Source of the DNA: Chrysomallon squamiferum
Taxonomy: Eukaryota; Mollusca; Gastropoda; Neomphalida; Peltospiridae
Direction of reading: 5' to 3'
DNA length: 64,000 nucleotides
Assembly (NCBI GenBank): GCA_012295275.1
Contig: CM022668.1
Span: 12,200,522-12,264,521, forward strand
Translations under genes and position numbers: made by a program
The notes under the pieces: model-generated
What the model saw: only the letters and a program-made list of their open reading frames with translations
What the model was told of the DNA's origin: nothing
Databases searched by the model: none
Shown: positions 1-11,857 of the stretch, piece by piece
Layout of the letters: each line of letters starts with the position of its first letter
How positions within the stretch are numbered: position 1 is the first letter of the stretch

Positions 1-244
1 CATATATATAAATTTGTATCGATAAATAATTTTTACAATATTATTAATCAAAATAGAATATATTTATATACACAGGAACAAAAAATAATACAAAATTTTA
101 TTAAAATAAATAAATAAAACAAAGCAATATATATATATATATTTGTAAATAAAATTAATCTAAATAAGATGAAGAAGTAACTAATATGGAATACATTTCT
201 GTATTACACCTCTGTTTATAAAACACATGGTTGCTTTCACACAG
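1..244 (+). other. Intron (3' part)
   Basis: AT-rich DNA with a short TA run near 127-142, ending in a TTTCACACAG acceptor at 244. No coding sequence is visible. Confidence 0.6.
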
Positions 245-346
245 TCATTATGAAATACAACCAGTGGGTCCAGTACAGCAGATTTCTTACGTCACTAATG
301 GCGACAGTGCAACTCTTCGCTTAATTCGGGAAGATGACGTTCAAAG
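245..346 (+). CDS. Titin-like gene, YEIQ-motif exon 1 (34 codons)
   Basis: This is a 102-nt exon, phase 2 at both ends, preceded by ACAG and followed by GTTTGA. The first base T completes an AG-split codon (Ser). It reads HYEIQPVGPVQQIS and then YVTNGDSATLRLI. It is the most divergent of four exons sharing the pattern Y-[DE]-I-Q-x-x-G-P-V-Q-x-I-x-Y-x-[ST]-x-x-x-x-x-x-L-R-[LI]; the others are at 1725, 5553 and 10137. I do not recognise the motif as a named domain. It sits between proline-rich exons of a PEVK-like spring, and being symmetrical it could be skipped without changing frame. Confidence 0.8.
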
Positions 347-803
347 GTTTGACTCACTCCTTCATTGCATGGTGTGAGCATAATGAAAAAAATAAATTAA
401 AATTTTAAATTTTAAATTTTAAATTTAAAAATTTCCCTGTCCCTTATTTTAATATCAATTTTTTTTTTTTTTTTCTTTTTTAAATCTTGATTCCAAAGTA
501 ACATGTTTTGTTCTAAAACTTTTGCATGAATTTTAGTTGAAATTAAAAAAATTAAATTAGAAAATATCCGATTAAAATTTTGTTGAGTGTTTGTTAACAG
601 TTCAGCTGTTTGTTACAAAGTGTTTGCATGGCTAGAAGACAGAAAATAACCCTTAGAAGTTTTTATAATTTTTATAATTTCTTTTTTAAAGTGATATTTA
701 TTTATTTATTTATTTGTTTATTTGTGTGTTCATTTATTTTTTATTAATTTATACTAATTCGTTATTTTATAATTGTTATTATTGTTGTCAATATTGTTAT
801 AGT

Positions 804-836
<33 letters not shown>

Positions 837-1724
837 TTATTATTTCTATTTCTAAACATAGTTTTGTTCAATTTTTCATACTATTTCACAGGCATGTCTT
901 CCTTCGATGTACAATTTTTTTGCTTTATTTAAAAATTCAGATTCACCAAAGTTCCATTTTTGTTATTACAAAGTTACACTATGTTGTACTTTGATGCATG
1001 AATGTAATATTGTGTGTAAATGTAACATTGTAATAGGTAGCTTATAATGCAAAAATATTACTTTGTAATATATTACCTTCATAAGAATTTTTTGACCTTT
1101 GTGTTGTTGTTTTTTTGGGTTTGCTGTTGTTTTGTATGTTTTATTGTTCTGTGAATTTATATACATTATATGTTTGTTTTTTATATTACTTAAAATTTTG
1201 TTAATAATACTTTAATCATTTCATAATGTTGACATTTAGTGAATTTTGTAAACATCATTATTGTCAGTGTTACATTTTATGCTCACATTTTTATTATGTT
1301 TTTCTCATGTTGTCATTTTAATACCAAAAGATTTTATTCTGTCAAAATCATCATTGTTTTTATTAATTTTTAATATTTCTGTTCATTAATGCTTGTTCTC
1401 ATTTTTCAACATATCTTTTGTGATTTTCTTTTCCCAAAATATCACAAATAACAATTCTGTCCTTTTGCAATAATAATTTGTGAATTTCTACATACCCAAA
1501 ATGCACATTATAACAATTTTCTTAATTTCCAATATTCTGATATGTGGTTCTGTAACCCCCAAAATATTCCTAATAACAATTTTACCAATTTTTTAAATTC
1601 ACTTGCCACATTCTTAACAGTCTTGTGATTAAAATATATCTTATTAATATGTATTCAACATCCATTAGTTTCGTGTGTGCAATAACAAAGATATCACACC
1701 CTGTGTTGTTTTGATTTTACACAG
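347..1724 (+). other. Intron
   Basis: Intron of about 1.4 kb, with a TTA microsatellite at about 807-836 and long T-rich stretches. Short open frames here are low-complexity and unlike the exons. I see nothing else in it. Confidence 0.7.
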
Positions 1725-1832
1725 TTACTATGATATACAAGAGAGAGGCCCAGTACAGGAAATAAATTATGCCTCTGAAACTGAGCGAGGCAGACTTAGA
1801 ATAAAAACTCCCGAAGAGTTTGATAGAGAGAG
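1725..1832 (+). CDS. Titin-like gene, YEIQ-motif exon 2 (36 codons)
   Basis: This is a 108-nt phase 2-2 exon with TTTTACACAG before it and GTTTGT after it. It reads YYDIQERGPVQEIN followed by YASETERGRLRIKTPEE. It matches the motif exons at 245, 5553 and 10137, with charged residues after the motif. The first base T again gives a Ser junction codon. An open frame continues into the intron only through low-complexity FF/YF sequence, so the exon end is placed at the AG/GTTTGT site that keeps phase 2. Confidence 0.85.
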
Positions 1833-3571
1833 GTTTGTAGGAGCATGTAACTCTAGAAAGTTTGATAGATTTCAGAGGCATGAGTTACGGTTCTTCATTT
1901 TCTTTTTTTCGTTTTATATTTTTATTTCTCTTTTTTTTTGTTTTTATTTTTTTTTTTTTTTTTATTTTTTATTTTATAATTATTTTATTTTAGAGTGTTT
2001 TTATTTTGAATTTTGAATTCTTATTTTAGCTTTATTTTGTTTATTTATTTATTTATTTATTTATTTATTCTCGCTTCCAGTTTAAAATATATACCGCTAC
2101 TTATAATGTATCCGTTATTTATTATTAATTATTATTAATCAAATTATTTATTTATTTGTTTATTTATTTATTTATTTATTTATTATTAGTTTTTAATTAT
2201 TATTATTTTCATAATATAACAGTTAGTTAACACTTTAATAACTGGAGAATGTTATCAAAACTTGCACAATGTTTATTTTTAATAATTTTATTGTTTTTAT
2301 CTCTTTTACACATTATTATTTATTTATTAAAAAATAATCATGATAATAATAAAAGTTCGTAAAAGTTTAGAACATGAATTCTGATTAGTTAATCAGTAGA
2401 ATATTAATAACTGCATGAATATTAATATTAGTCATTTAAATCTTTTTATACAAAATTAGTCGTTTTTGAAACTGGATTTATTTGAACTTGTATTTTTCAT
2501 ATTTAAGGAAGTTAAAAATATGATATTTAAATTTGTTCAAAAAGCAATATACATTTGTACAATTTTTAATACAATATAAATATTTGAAGCCAAAGCTGGT
2601 CTGGTAAAAAAATAAAATAATTTTTTTATGTTAAATTATTAATTTTATCTTTATAATAAGAATAATTAAAATAAAATAATAAATAATAAAATGAAATAAA
2701 ATGAATTAAAAATTAATAAAGGTAATAAAAACATATCAATAAATAATTAATAAATAAACAAAAAACAAACAAAGAAACATAATAAGGAAATGAATAAATA
2801 AATGCAAAAACAAAAAGAACATTTGACCTTTCATTATTCTTCCAATTAAAACAGTAAATATAATTTATTGAAACTATTGCAATTTTAAATAAAAAAATAA
2901 TAAAAAATTACATTTTAACATGTATAACTTTATACTTAATTTTTTGATAAATAAAAATAAAATAAATAATTGTTTTATTATTATTATTATTTATTTTTTT
3001 TGCATGGATAATCCCTTTACTAATATATCAATTAATTATTTAATTAACAATAGTATTCATTTTATTACTAATATTACTGAAAACAAATTTTTACCTGTAA
3101 AAATAATATCAAGGTGTAAAAAGAAATAAGAACAAATTTAATGTTTTATTAAATAGATTTTTTGTGAAAGATTTTTGTTCTTTACATTTGTGGAGTTTGT
3201 TAAATATTATTAACAAATATTTCTTTTTGCTCAGAGTTTAATAAATAAATAAATAAAAAAAAAAATATGAATAAATAAATAAAATAAATAAATAAATAAA
3301 TAAATAATATATATATAATAAAATATATAAGTAAATAAATAATACAAACAAACAAAAATGGTAAACATAAGATTATAGTGTTGTATTATAATAGTTTTAT
3401 TACTATTTTTAAATTTAGGAATGTTATTCAATTTTTATTTATATATTTAAAAAAAAAAAAATTCAAAAGAAATTCCATACAGACAAAATATATTTAAATA
3501 CGTTTTAAAAAATCTGAGCAAAACTATTGCTTGACTCTTGTGCTCAATTAACTTATCTCCCCTTTCTCTAG
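1833..3571 (+). other. Intron
   Basis: Intron of 1.7 kb, rich in TTTA tetranucleotide repeats (about 2038-2069, 2144-2184) and AAAT repeats (about 3238-3306). No exon-like stretch is seen inside. Confidence 0.7.
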
Positions 3572-3721
3572 CATTTGCTCCGACATTTCTTCTTTTCTGT
3601 CCACCCCTCCGGTGACCTCCACCCCCCAGGAACGTGTGTTTGATTACCTGACTGTCTCACCCACCCAAACCCCCCTCTCTACCAGTCTGTCTTTGGAAGA
3701 TTTTGGAATTTATAGCCAAAG
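3572..3721 (+). CDS. Titin-like gene, Ser/Thr/Pro-rich exon (50 codons)
   Basis: This 150-nt stretch is markedly GC-richer than its flanks, is open in phase 2, and has a CTTTCTCTAG acceptor and a GTTTGT donor. It translates to a Ser/Thr/Pro-rich peptide (ICSDISSFLSTPPVTST, then SPTQTPLSTSLSLEDFG). Length divisible by three and the AG-split ends match every neighbouring exon, which supports it as a cassette of the same gene. The composition differs from both the YEIQ exons and the PEVK-like exons and suggests a flexible, possibly phosphorylated linker. I do not recognise the sequence. Confidence 0.7.
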
Positions 3722-4062
3722 GTTTGTAACAGCATGAGACGTTTTTAAAGAATAATTAAATAATAGTAAATCAGATAAGGAAATATTGTAGGGAGAAGAG
3801 GTTATACATGTTTTAAACATCTTAAAAGTCTCTGCAGTATCTCTTTTGTGTATTGTCTGTGTTGTGTGTGTTCGTGTGTGTGTGTGCATGAAAGATGTAT
3901 TTGTGTGTATGTGTGTAAAGATAATCATAAAAATATAGTTTTCTTTTTTTTTTTTACTTATTTTAATTTTTGTTTATTAATTTATATTATTATTATTATT
4001 ATTACTGTTATTATTGTTATTTTATCATTATTTATTTTTATTTATTTATTTATTTGCTATTA

Positions 4063-4095
<33 letters not shown>

Positions 4096-4140
4096 TTATT
4101 TTATCATTATTTATTTTTATTTATTTATTTATTTGCTATT

Positions 4141-4171
<31 letters not shown>

Positions 4172-4700
4172 TTAATTTTTATTATTTTTATTTTTACACA
4201 AAATACAACCTTATTAATATTTTTCCTTATAAACTTTACACCATTAACCATTGTGATAATTATTTTTATCCTTTGTACCTTACACCGTCATTATACTTAA
4301 AATCAAAACTTTTCATAATATTAATAATCATTATTTATTCTGTTATCATTCCTTTAACTTAAAGTGGCATGTTTGTGATCACAGATTTTGGTCCACTTTC
4401 TATTGTGTATAAAATATATTGATTTATATATCTGTATGTATGTGGGTGTGTGTTATATATTTATAAATATTATACATGTACTTTGTTGTGAAATAATTAT
4501 TATATATTTTTGAAGCTGTGTTATCTAACTTCTTGTTCACTTATTATAAAGTTGTATTTCACATATTAGTCACATTTTTTTATGTTCTTTTGCCATTATG
4601 TCCAAAATCATTTATATTTCATACATTAAAACAAATTATCGGGAAAAAAGAAAAAAAAAATTTAGAATATTAACTGATATACACCACAAATAATTAACAG
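3722..4700 (+). other. Intron
   Basis: Intron of about 1 kb dominated by TTA and TTTA repeats between about 3980 and 4190, with a TG-rich stretch at about 3855-3920. The acceptor is AATTAACAG. Confidence 0.7.
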
Positions 4701-5078
4701 AATGCCAGCTGAACCAAAGGTTCCTGCAACTCCAATTAAACCACAAGCCAAACCACAACCACCACAAGCACCACCAACACCAGTACAACCAGCACCATGT
4801 GCTCGCGAAATGGTGGCTCCCGTTGCCATGGAAACGGCGGAGGTTGAGGTTGAGGAGGAGCAGGAGGAGTACGTGACTCCGAGCGTTTCCGAAGCCAGAA
4901 AGATCTTCGAGAAACCCGAAGAGAAACCGTTGCCCATGCCTGGAAAAGTGCCCAAGGCTCAGGCTCTGCCTGCAGGTGCCAAGAAGCCTGAAGCACCACC
5001 ACCACCCCCAACCCAAGAACCTAAGTTTGTTTCCACGGCAGCACCGAAAGCCAAGAAACCAAGGGAAAGATCACCAAG
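4701..5078 (+). CDS. Titin-like gene, PEVK-like exon (126 codons)
   Basis: This is a 378-nt phase 2-2 exon. The first base A makes an Arg junction codon. The peptide is Pro/Lys/Ala-rich at first (MPAEPKVPATPIKPQ), has a glutamate cluster in the middle (VEVEEEQEEYV), then returns to Pro/Ala/Lys and ends in PRERSPR. This composition is the PEVK style of titin springs: disordered and elastic. The internal ATG at 4702 need not be a start, because the frame is fed by an acceptor at 4700. Donor is GTGACT after AAG, weaker than most. Confidence 0.85.
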
Positions 5079-5232
5079 GTGACTGAGACTGGATTACCAA
5101 ATATTTGAAATCAATGAAAATTTTTTGAGTAGAAAATGAGTTCAGTTTAAGAGAGTAATCATGGTCAGAGATGATATTAGTTTTATTTTATTTTATTTTT
5201 TTTAAATTATTATTATTATTATTATTAAATTT

Positions 5233-5278
<46 letters not shown>

Positions 5279-5552
5279 GCATTTTTTAATTTTTTTTGCT
5301 GTTATTACCATTTTTCTATAAAGTATATGACTAGATTAGTATCGGATATACTATATAATAATACATTTAAATTATTTTTTTTTTTTTACTTTTTCCAATA
5401 ATTTATGAACACAAAATTATTATTATCATTTTTATTATAATTTTCCTATTATTATTATAACATTCCAAATGTAATATTACAACTCTGACCTACACAACAA
5501 AATTTTTTGGGTCCTGAGTTTTGGTTTTAATCTGGTACTTGTCTGTGTCCAG
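5079..5552 (+). other. Intron
   Basis: Short intron with TTA and AAT microsatellites (about 5207-5277). Acceptor CTGTGTCCAG. Nothing else is visible. Confidence 0.75.
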
Positions 5553-5651
5553 TTACGACATTCAGGAAGAAGGTCCAGTACAACAGATCAGTTACGCATC
5601 AGACACAGAAAGTGGTTACTTGAGACTGGTTGAGGAACCCGAGTTACCGAG
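5553..5651 (+). CDS. Titin-like gene, YEIQ-motif exon 3 (33 codons)
   Basis: This is a 99-nt phase 2-2 exon reading YDIQEEGPVQQIS then YASDTESGYLRLVEEPELP. It is the best match to the consensus of the four motif exons. Acceptor is GTGTCCAG and donor GTTGGT, the same donor hexamer as the motif exon at 10137. The strong conservation of IQEEGPVQ and YASDTESG among copies that lie kilobases apart suggests a selected binding or structural role rather than a neutral spacer. The function is unknown to me. Confidence 0.88.
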
Positions 5652-5815
5652 GTTGGTTACCAGTCTATCACACTGTCCATTGACTGCAGATTGTCGTAGA
5701 TGGATTTTTGTCTAGATGTTTGGATGTCCTAACATAAATGGATTTTGTCATGAATCTTGGATTGTCATAACAAAGATGGATTTGTCATGGATTGTGGATT
5801 TTTGATTGTTTTAAA

Positions 5816-5892
<77 letters not shown>

Positions 5893-7825
5893 TTTTTATT
5901 TATTTATTTATTTATTTATTTATTTTAATTTGCTTTGCCTTAACAGATGCCTAGTTGCTGAGGGAATTTTTTTTTGTTTTTTAACATTAATTGATTTTGT
6001 GGATTTGCATAACATGAATGGATTTTTTACATAACTTAGATGCTGAGTATAAATTATAATGTAGGTGGATTTTCAGTTATGAAGATGCTTCTTAATATCA
6101 CAACAGAGCTGAGTTTTAAGCAAATAATTTTATTCCAGTTTATAAATATGTGTTTTGCATGGATGTAGAAGTTAAAATGGACTGAAAAGATAAATTTGCT
6201 TGGATTATTCAAATTCTGGATTCCGCAAGATTTTTAAAATTATCAGGAAATGCTTTGATGCTTATTGTAATTTGCATGATAGAGAAAAGACCATCACATT
6301 GTTAATACTATATAATTTGCTGTTTCTAAACAGTGCAAAAAGTAAAGGAAAAACTGGACCATAGATTGATTTATGTTGATTCTTCACCATACTGGACTGT
6401 GCAAATGTTATTTATTATTCAATAGGGATTTAAACTTGATAAAATGGGCAATCCCAAAGAAATAAGACTTATCTTTAATACCATGGTCTTTGGGATTTAT
6501 AATATAGACTTTATTTTGTATTCAAACTTGAATTTATTGATTATAGACCTAATTATGACAAAATGGTCTCAAATTTGATATAAACAAACTTTGGTCTTGA
6601 TTTTGATAAGATGGACATTTGGTTAAATAAATTACTTAAAATCTTAACAGCAGTTTAAAATATAATCCATTTAAATTTTATAGTGCATGAATATAGCTTA
6701 ATGTGGACATAATTAATTTAGTAATATTTGCCAGTAATAGATTTTGCATATTGATAAAGCAAATGATTGAAAAAGTGGCTTCATTTATTCAGGCTTTGTT
6801 TATGTGCATGATGATAGAAATTTGCACATTCAATGTTTTTTTAATTATATGGACTATGCAAATTGAGTTATAAATACGGAGAGTGGATTATGAAAAATTT
6901 GATCCAGATATTCAAGAAGACTCTACAAGGAAAAGTTTAGAATAATATACTGGGGAAAAAAACAGAAAGAAAGAAATAACAAAATAAAGAACAAGAAGTT
7001 AATCCTGGATTTTTCAGTAGACAGTTCTCAAAACTGGATTACAAGATCTACATTAAAACCATTGAATAGAAAGAATATTGTTAAAGTATTATGTTTCAGA
7101 TAAAAGAGAATTTTTAAAATGAAACTGATTTTCTTTCTGCTGTAAAATAACAGGAAAACATTGTCATAGCAGTGTCAAAACAGTGTCACTTAATTTTTAT
7201 TTATTTTTCACTGTTTATCAATATTCTGAAGTTTGTGAAGGCAGCTATAAACACTGAATAATTAATTGATAATTATTTATGTCTTAATTAATTAATTAAT
7301 TTATTTATTTAAAACATTTATTTGCATGAATTTATAGCATGAAAATCTAATCTTTAATTTATTACAAAATATTGTGATGCTTTTCAGAAACTGGAAATCA
7401 GAATTAAAAATGTAGTATTTTATTTATAAAATAAAAATTAAGCTGTGTGTTTTTTCTGAGCATGATTTTGCTATATTTGAATTTGTTTTTCACTATGTAT
7501 GTATTAATGTATTAGATACCAATGTATTGTTTGTCAAAATATATCTGTAATTCTGTTAATATATTATTATTATTTCTTTTAACTGTAAAGAACATACACT
7601 TCTTTTCTATACTAGTTTATTTTTATATCCACATTTTTATCTTTACCATAAATATTTAATAAATATGTGCATTTGTTTAACTTGATTCAATTTAAACTCT
7701 ACACTTCTCAAAATATTTTTTGCAACAATATATATATTTTTTCTTATACTCAGTAAACTTCAAAGACATTTACAAACAATTTTTATTAATTAATTATTTT
7801 ATTTTATTTCATTTTATTTTACTAT

Positions 7826-7912
<87 letters not shown>

Positions 7913-7939
7913 TACCTGGTTGTTACCTGACTATTTCAG
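5652..7939 (+). other. Intron with microsatellites and degenerate repeats
   Basis: Intron of 2.3 kb. It begins with a degenerate minisatellite (see repeat at 5690), interrupted by a TTA/TTTA block. Around 6420-6620 further loose copies of GATAAAATGG-type units occur. A TTTA/TTA block at about 7826-7911 lies just before the acceptor. I found no exon in it. Confidence 0.7.
5690..6110. repeat. Degenerate minisatellite around ATGGATTTTGTCAT
   Basis: Loose tandem copies of a roughly 25-30 bp unit (variants of ATGGATTTTGTCATGA and TTGGATTGTCATAACA) run from about 5690 to 5805 and resume after 5985. They are split by a TTA tract (5814-5878) and a TTTA tract (5878-5926). Copies are diverged, so unit borders are approximate. 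Confidence 0.5.
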
Positions 7940-7996
7940 GAAACAAGCCATAGATCGGGCACCAAAACCAGAAGTTCCTTTTGTTCCAGAGAAAAG
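7940..7996 (+). CDS. Titin-like gene, small PEVK-like exon (19 codons)
   Basis: This is a 57-nt phase 2-2 exon with acceptor CTATTTCAG and donor GTTTCT. It reads KQAIDRAPKPEVPFVPEK, a Pro/Lys/Glu/Val peptide of the size seen for single PEVK exons in titins. The first base G gives an Arg junction codon. It lies next to the large proline exon at 8416. Confidence 0.8.
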
Positions 7997-8415
7997 GTTT
8001 CTAGTTTTACCTTTTCTGCATGACATCACCAAATTTCTTTTTCCCTGTAGCAGTTATTTATTTAGTAAAACAAAGATATACATTGTTTTCTTTATTAATA
8101 GTTTTAGTATTTGTAGAAAAGTTACACACTGTTTTCATACAGTTATACAATGTTTTAATTACTGATTATTATTTAATGTATGTTGTATTGTTTGTTTGTC
8201 TAAATATATATTTTATACTGCATGTTTCATATATATATATATTCTGATTCTTCCCTATTAGTGGCAAATTATAGAATTATTAATTAAACACCATTGTGAC
8301 AAATATATATAAATATTCTTTGTAGAATTTACTGTCAATGTTTTCCCATGTAGCATGATGACAACATTAGTTGATTTCATTACATTATTTTTCACTGAAA
8401 TCATTGGATCCCTAG
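7997..8415 (+). other. Intron
   Basis: Intron of 0.4 kb, AT-rich with a short TA run at about 8230. The acceptor is TCCCTAG at 8415. Nothing else is seen. Confidence 0.7.
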
Positions 8416-9273
8416 GATTGAACCAGAAACCCCTAGGGTTGCTCCTCGGGTGGCTCATAAACCACCACCACCACCACCACCTACTTTGCCACCGAAACCA
8501 ACACCCAAGGTGGTCATAGAACCGAAACCACAGTTCGTACCGAAACCACTAACTCCTGTCGCACCACCACCTCCAGCAGCAGTGGTGCAGAAACCACCAA
8601 CTCCAGTGATAACAGCACCACCTCCTCCTGGGCTGGTGTTCAGACCAGTGGCACCACCACAACCACAACTACCACCACCACCACCTGTGGTGGTGCAGAA
8701 GCCCAAACCACCACCACCACCACCACCACAGCCACAACCACCAGTAGTTCCAAAGGTGCCAGCACCTGTGGTTCACAAACCACCTCCACCACCACCACCA
8801 CCAGTTGAAAAGGCACCAGCTCCAGTGATTTTGCGGCCACCACCTCCACCAACAGCAGTTGTACCAAAGGCAGCTGCTCCTGTGGTTTTCAGGCCCGCAC
8901 CACCATCACCTACAGTTGTACCAAAAGCTCCAGCGCCTATGGTATATAAGGCACCACCACCTGAACCAGTCAAACCATGGACTGCACCACCAGCCTTCAA
9001 ACCACCACCACCATCACCTGAACCAATCAAACCATGGACTGCACCACCAGTGGTATACAAACCAGCAGCACCACCACCTGAACCAATTAAACCATGGACT
9101 GCACCACCACCATCACCTGAACCAATTAAACCATGGACTGCACCACCAGTGGTATACAAACCAGCACCACCACCACCACCACCATCTGAACCAGTGAAAC
9201 CTTGGACACAACCAGCACCAGAGGTTGCACCCAAGCCTAAGAAAGTGACACTGGTGGTACCAGGGAAAGAGAG
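8416..9273 (+). CDS. Titin-like gene, large proline-rich exon with KPWTAPP repeats (286 codons)
   Basis: This is an 858-nt phase 2-2 exon; donor GTGCTG after GAG AG. It is extremely Pro-rich. Residues from about 10 to 165 contain polyproline runs separated by short VVxKP/PAPV units. From about 175 to 265 there are five KPWT repeats (four KPWTAPP, one KPWTQPA) spaced by PEPIK and VVYKP blocks. Glutamate is scarce, so the chain is basic and polyproline-II-like, as in titin PEVK springs, and polyproline runs of this kind are known ligands for SH3 and WW domains. The antisense strand is also open here because of the CCA repeats; those frames are shadows. Start set at the TAG acceptor that keeps phase 2. 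Confidence 0.88.
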
Positions 9274-9465
9274 GTGCTGAATGAGTGTTTTTAAAAACAA
9301 AACAGTTTGCAGTGCTCTCATTGGACTAAAACAAGGAAATAACTGATTTTGATTGGCTGGAGTGAAACTTAACCACTTTTCAAAGCAACTAAGATCTGTT
9401 TGAAAGCTTAAACCGTTTCCTTCATTAATTTACCAACTTCATTTAATGCATTCCTCTTTTCTTGT

Positions 9466-9515
<50 letters not shown>

Positions 9516-10136
9516 ACAGTTTTTATTTTGCCTTTTGTTAGCTGTCATAAATGTTCCTTCAAATATTATTTATTAATATACATTCATTTTACTTTCGTTT
9601 TATATATTTTTTTTTTTTTTTTTTTTTTTTGCACATTTGCTTCATTTCAATTCACTTCATTTTTCTTTAAAGCATGTACATTTTTTTTTAAAAGAAATAT
9701 TTTTATTTCCATTTGTTTTTTTTTTTTAAATATATATTTTTTAAATGAATGGCTTACAAAATTCTGAATGTACAATTTCTGTTTTGCATGCTTTTCATCT
9801 GAAATCTTATTCAGAATTATTTCTTTAAAAAAAAAAAGGAACAAAATTGTTTAAATTTAATATACTTTTATTTTATTTTGTTTAAAAAAAAAATCATTTC
9901 CAACCAGAATGATATATTAAATTATTTTATCCAGTAGAATAGCAATTTTCATTTCATTTAACCAACAGAATCTTTTTTTTAAAATCAATTTTGTTAATTT
10001 TAGTATTATTTTACAACACCCAATAGAAACTGATACCTTATTTATAGTAAACCAATAAAACAGTAGCTTTATTTAAATCAACCAATCAAAATCAAGGTCT
10101 TATCTATGTTAACCAATCCAACTTGTCCTACTACAG
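9274..10136 (+). other. Intron
   Basis: Intron of 0.86 kb with a 43-base T run (9467-9509), more poly-T around 9609-9630, and a CCAAT-bearing degenerate repeat in its last 230 bases (see 9898). Acceptor CTACTACAG. Confidence 0.75.
9898..10125. repeat. Degenerate tandem repeat containing CCAAT
   Basis: About seven loose copies of a 30-50 bp unit starting AACCA(A/G)(T/C)(A)GAA and ending in TTATTTA or similar. The last three, near 10055, 10080 and 10110, are the clearest and carry CCAATAAAA, CCAATCAAA and CCAATCCAA. They end directly before the acceptor of the exon at 10137. Confidence 0.5.
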
Positions 10137-10250
10137 CCCTGTTGGATACGAGATTCAAGAAGAGGGACCGGTGCAGCTCATTAGTTATGCGTCAGATACT
10201 GAAAGTGGAAGCCTTCGACTAGTAAAACCACCAAAGGACATTACACCTAG
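10137..10250 (+). CDS. Titin-like gene, YEIQ-motif exon 4 (38 codons)
   Basis: This is a 114-nt phase 2-2 exon. It reads PVGYEIQEEGPVQLIS then YASDTESGSLRLVKPPKD. It is very close to the exon at 5553, with a slightly longer N-terminal lead and C-terminal tail. Ser junction codon (first base C). Donor GTTGGT. Together the four motif exons alternate with proline exons, implying a composite repeat in the protein. Confidence 0.88.
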
Positions 10251-10570
10251 GTTGGTCAAAGGGAAACCACTCTATGCATGGAAACCTACTGTGTGTGTGT
10301 GTGTCCATCCATGTTTCATCTTGTAGAATTAAAGCCATGATTGTGTAATTCTATGCTTGCAGATTTTTTTGTTGTGTACATTGTGTTATTTGTATGTAAA
10401 AAATCTTCACTGGAAGATTTTCAGTTTTGTATTTCTTGTGGCTCGATTAGAAACTTAGTCTTATGTGACTTTTTTGTTTGTATCAGTTTTTGTTTGATTG
10501 TTTCCCTTTTTACTGAAAATGTAGCAATTTCTGATGGTATTTAACACATTTGAATTCAGTCTTGTTCCTT

Positions 10571-10613
<43 letters not shown>

Positions 10614-11791
10614 TTTATTAATTTTTCTTGTGATTATTTCCCCTTGTGATCATTTCCCATATTTTGAATGACAACTTTTGTACTTAACTTTTTCCATAGT
10701 ATTGTGCTATATGTCTTAAATGACAATTATTTGTATCATAGTCTTGTTTGAATTTTTTTCCACATAGACTGCAGAATGAAACCAGAATAATTACTGTATA
10801 CTGAATGTATTCTTTCCTTTATATTATAGATCTAATAGTGAGTGCAATCTTAAACGACTTTTTCTTTTTCTTGTATGCAGCCCAGAATTTCTGTTGAATG
10901 ATGTAAATCTGTTGTATGCTTAAGTCTGTATGAAATATTTTGATATACTGTATGTATCCTTTTATATACAGTCTTATTGTGGCATGAATTATTATTTTGT
11001 TTGTTTATTAATTTAACATTATTTTAATTTTATTTAGTCTAAAATTTATATCTTGTTTTTATATAGATTGCTTTGGTTAGATATATATATATATTCTTTA
11101 TATAGCTATATATGTATGTATAGTATGTTATTATACTATAATATTATTTAGCATACTGTTTGAATTAATAAATAAATAAATAACATTAAGCTAAAACAGA
11201 TTAAATCAGGTTTTTTTTTCAGGATTTGATATTTTTTTTATTTTAGACCAAAGAAAACAGCTGAATCAACAAATCACAACAAAAAGAATTCATTATTTTT
11301 CAAAATATTTATTTATGTAGATTAATTTTCAATTGTTATTAACTTTATAAATATATTCATTTTTTCTTCTTTTGCAATGTTTTGTATTGTTATTTGTTTT
11401 TTATAAGTAAAAGTAAAATGTATTGATGTTAATTATGTATTTATTTGCCCATGTCAAAGATGCTTGTATCTTGAATGGATGTAGAGATTGTTCAATTTGT
11501 TGTTGTGTAGTTTTAATTCCAGTCAGTTAATTTTATTTTTTTTTATTATTTTATACATTTATTAATTAATTTTTAATTATTTATTTACATTTTATATTTT
11601 ATTTTATTGGTTATTTGTTTATTGATTAATTTATTTTTATTATTTATATTTATAAATTTATTTATTTTACTTATTTATTTATTTATTTATTTAGTTAATT
11701 AGTTAGTTAGTTATTTTTATATTTGTTTATTTATTTATTTTTCTAACATTATCAGCACTATTAATTTTATTTTACATATTTTATTTTTTAG
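10251..11791 (+). other. Intron
   Basis: Intron of 1.5 kb containing a TA run (about 10574-10607), a second TA-rich patch near 11080, and TTTA/TTAG tracts near 11660-11740. I see no exon in it. Confidence 0.7.
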
Positions 11792-11857
11792 ACCAGTTCC
11801 TGAACCAGAACCAGAACCAGTCTTGACCACCTTGCAGATCAAACAGAAAGATTACAG
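11792..11857 (+). CDS. Titin-like gene, small PEVK-like exon (22 codons)
   Basis: This is a 66-nt phase 2-2 exon after TTATTTTTTAG with a strong GTAAGT donor. It reads PVPEPEPEPVLTTLQIK then QKDY. Four PxPEP-type steps followed by a short amphipathic piece fit a PEVK-like module. Junction codon Arg. Confidence 0.85.

Noticed and set aside
8455-9321. Antisense Gly-rich frames over the proline exon
   Set aside because: A by-product of CCA/GGT repeats; no splice or start context.
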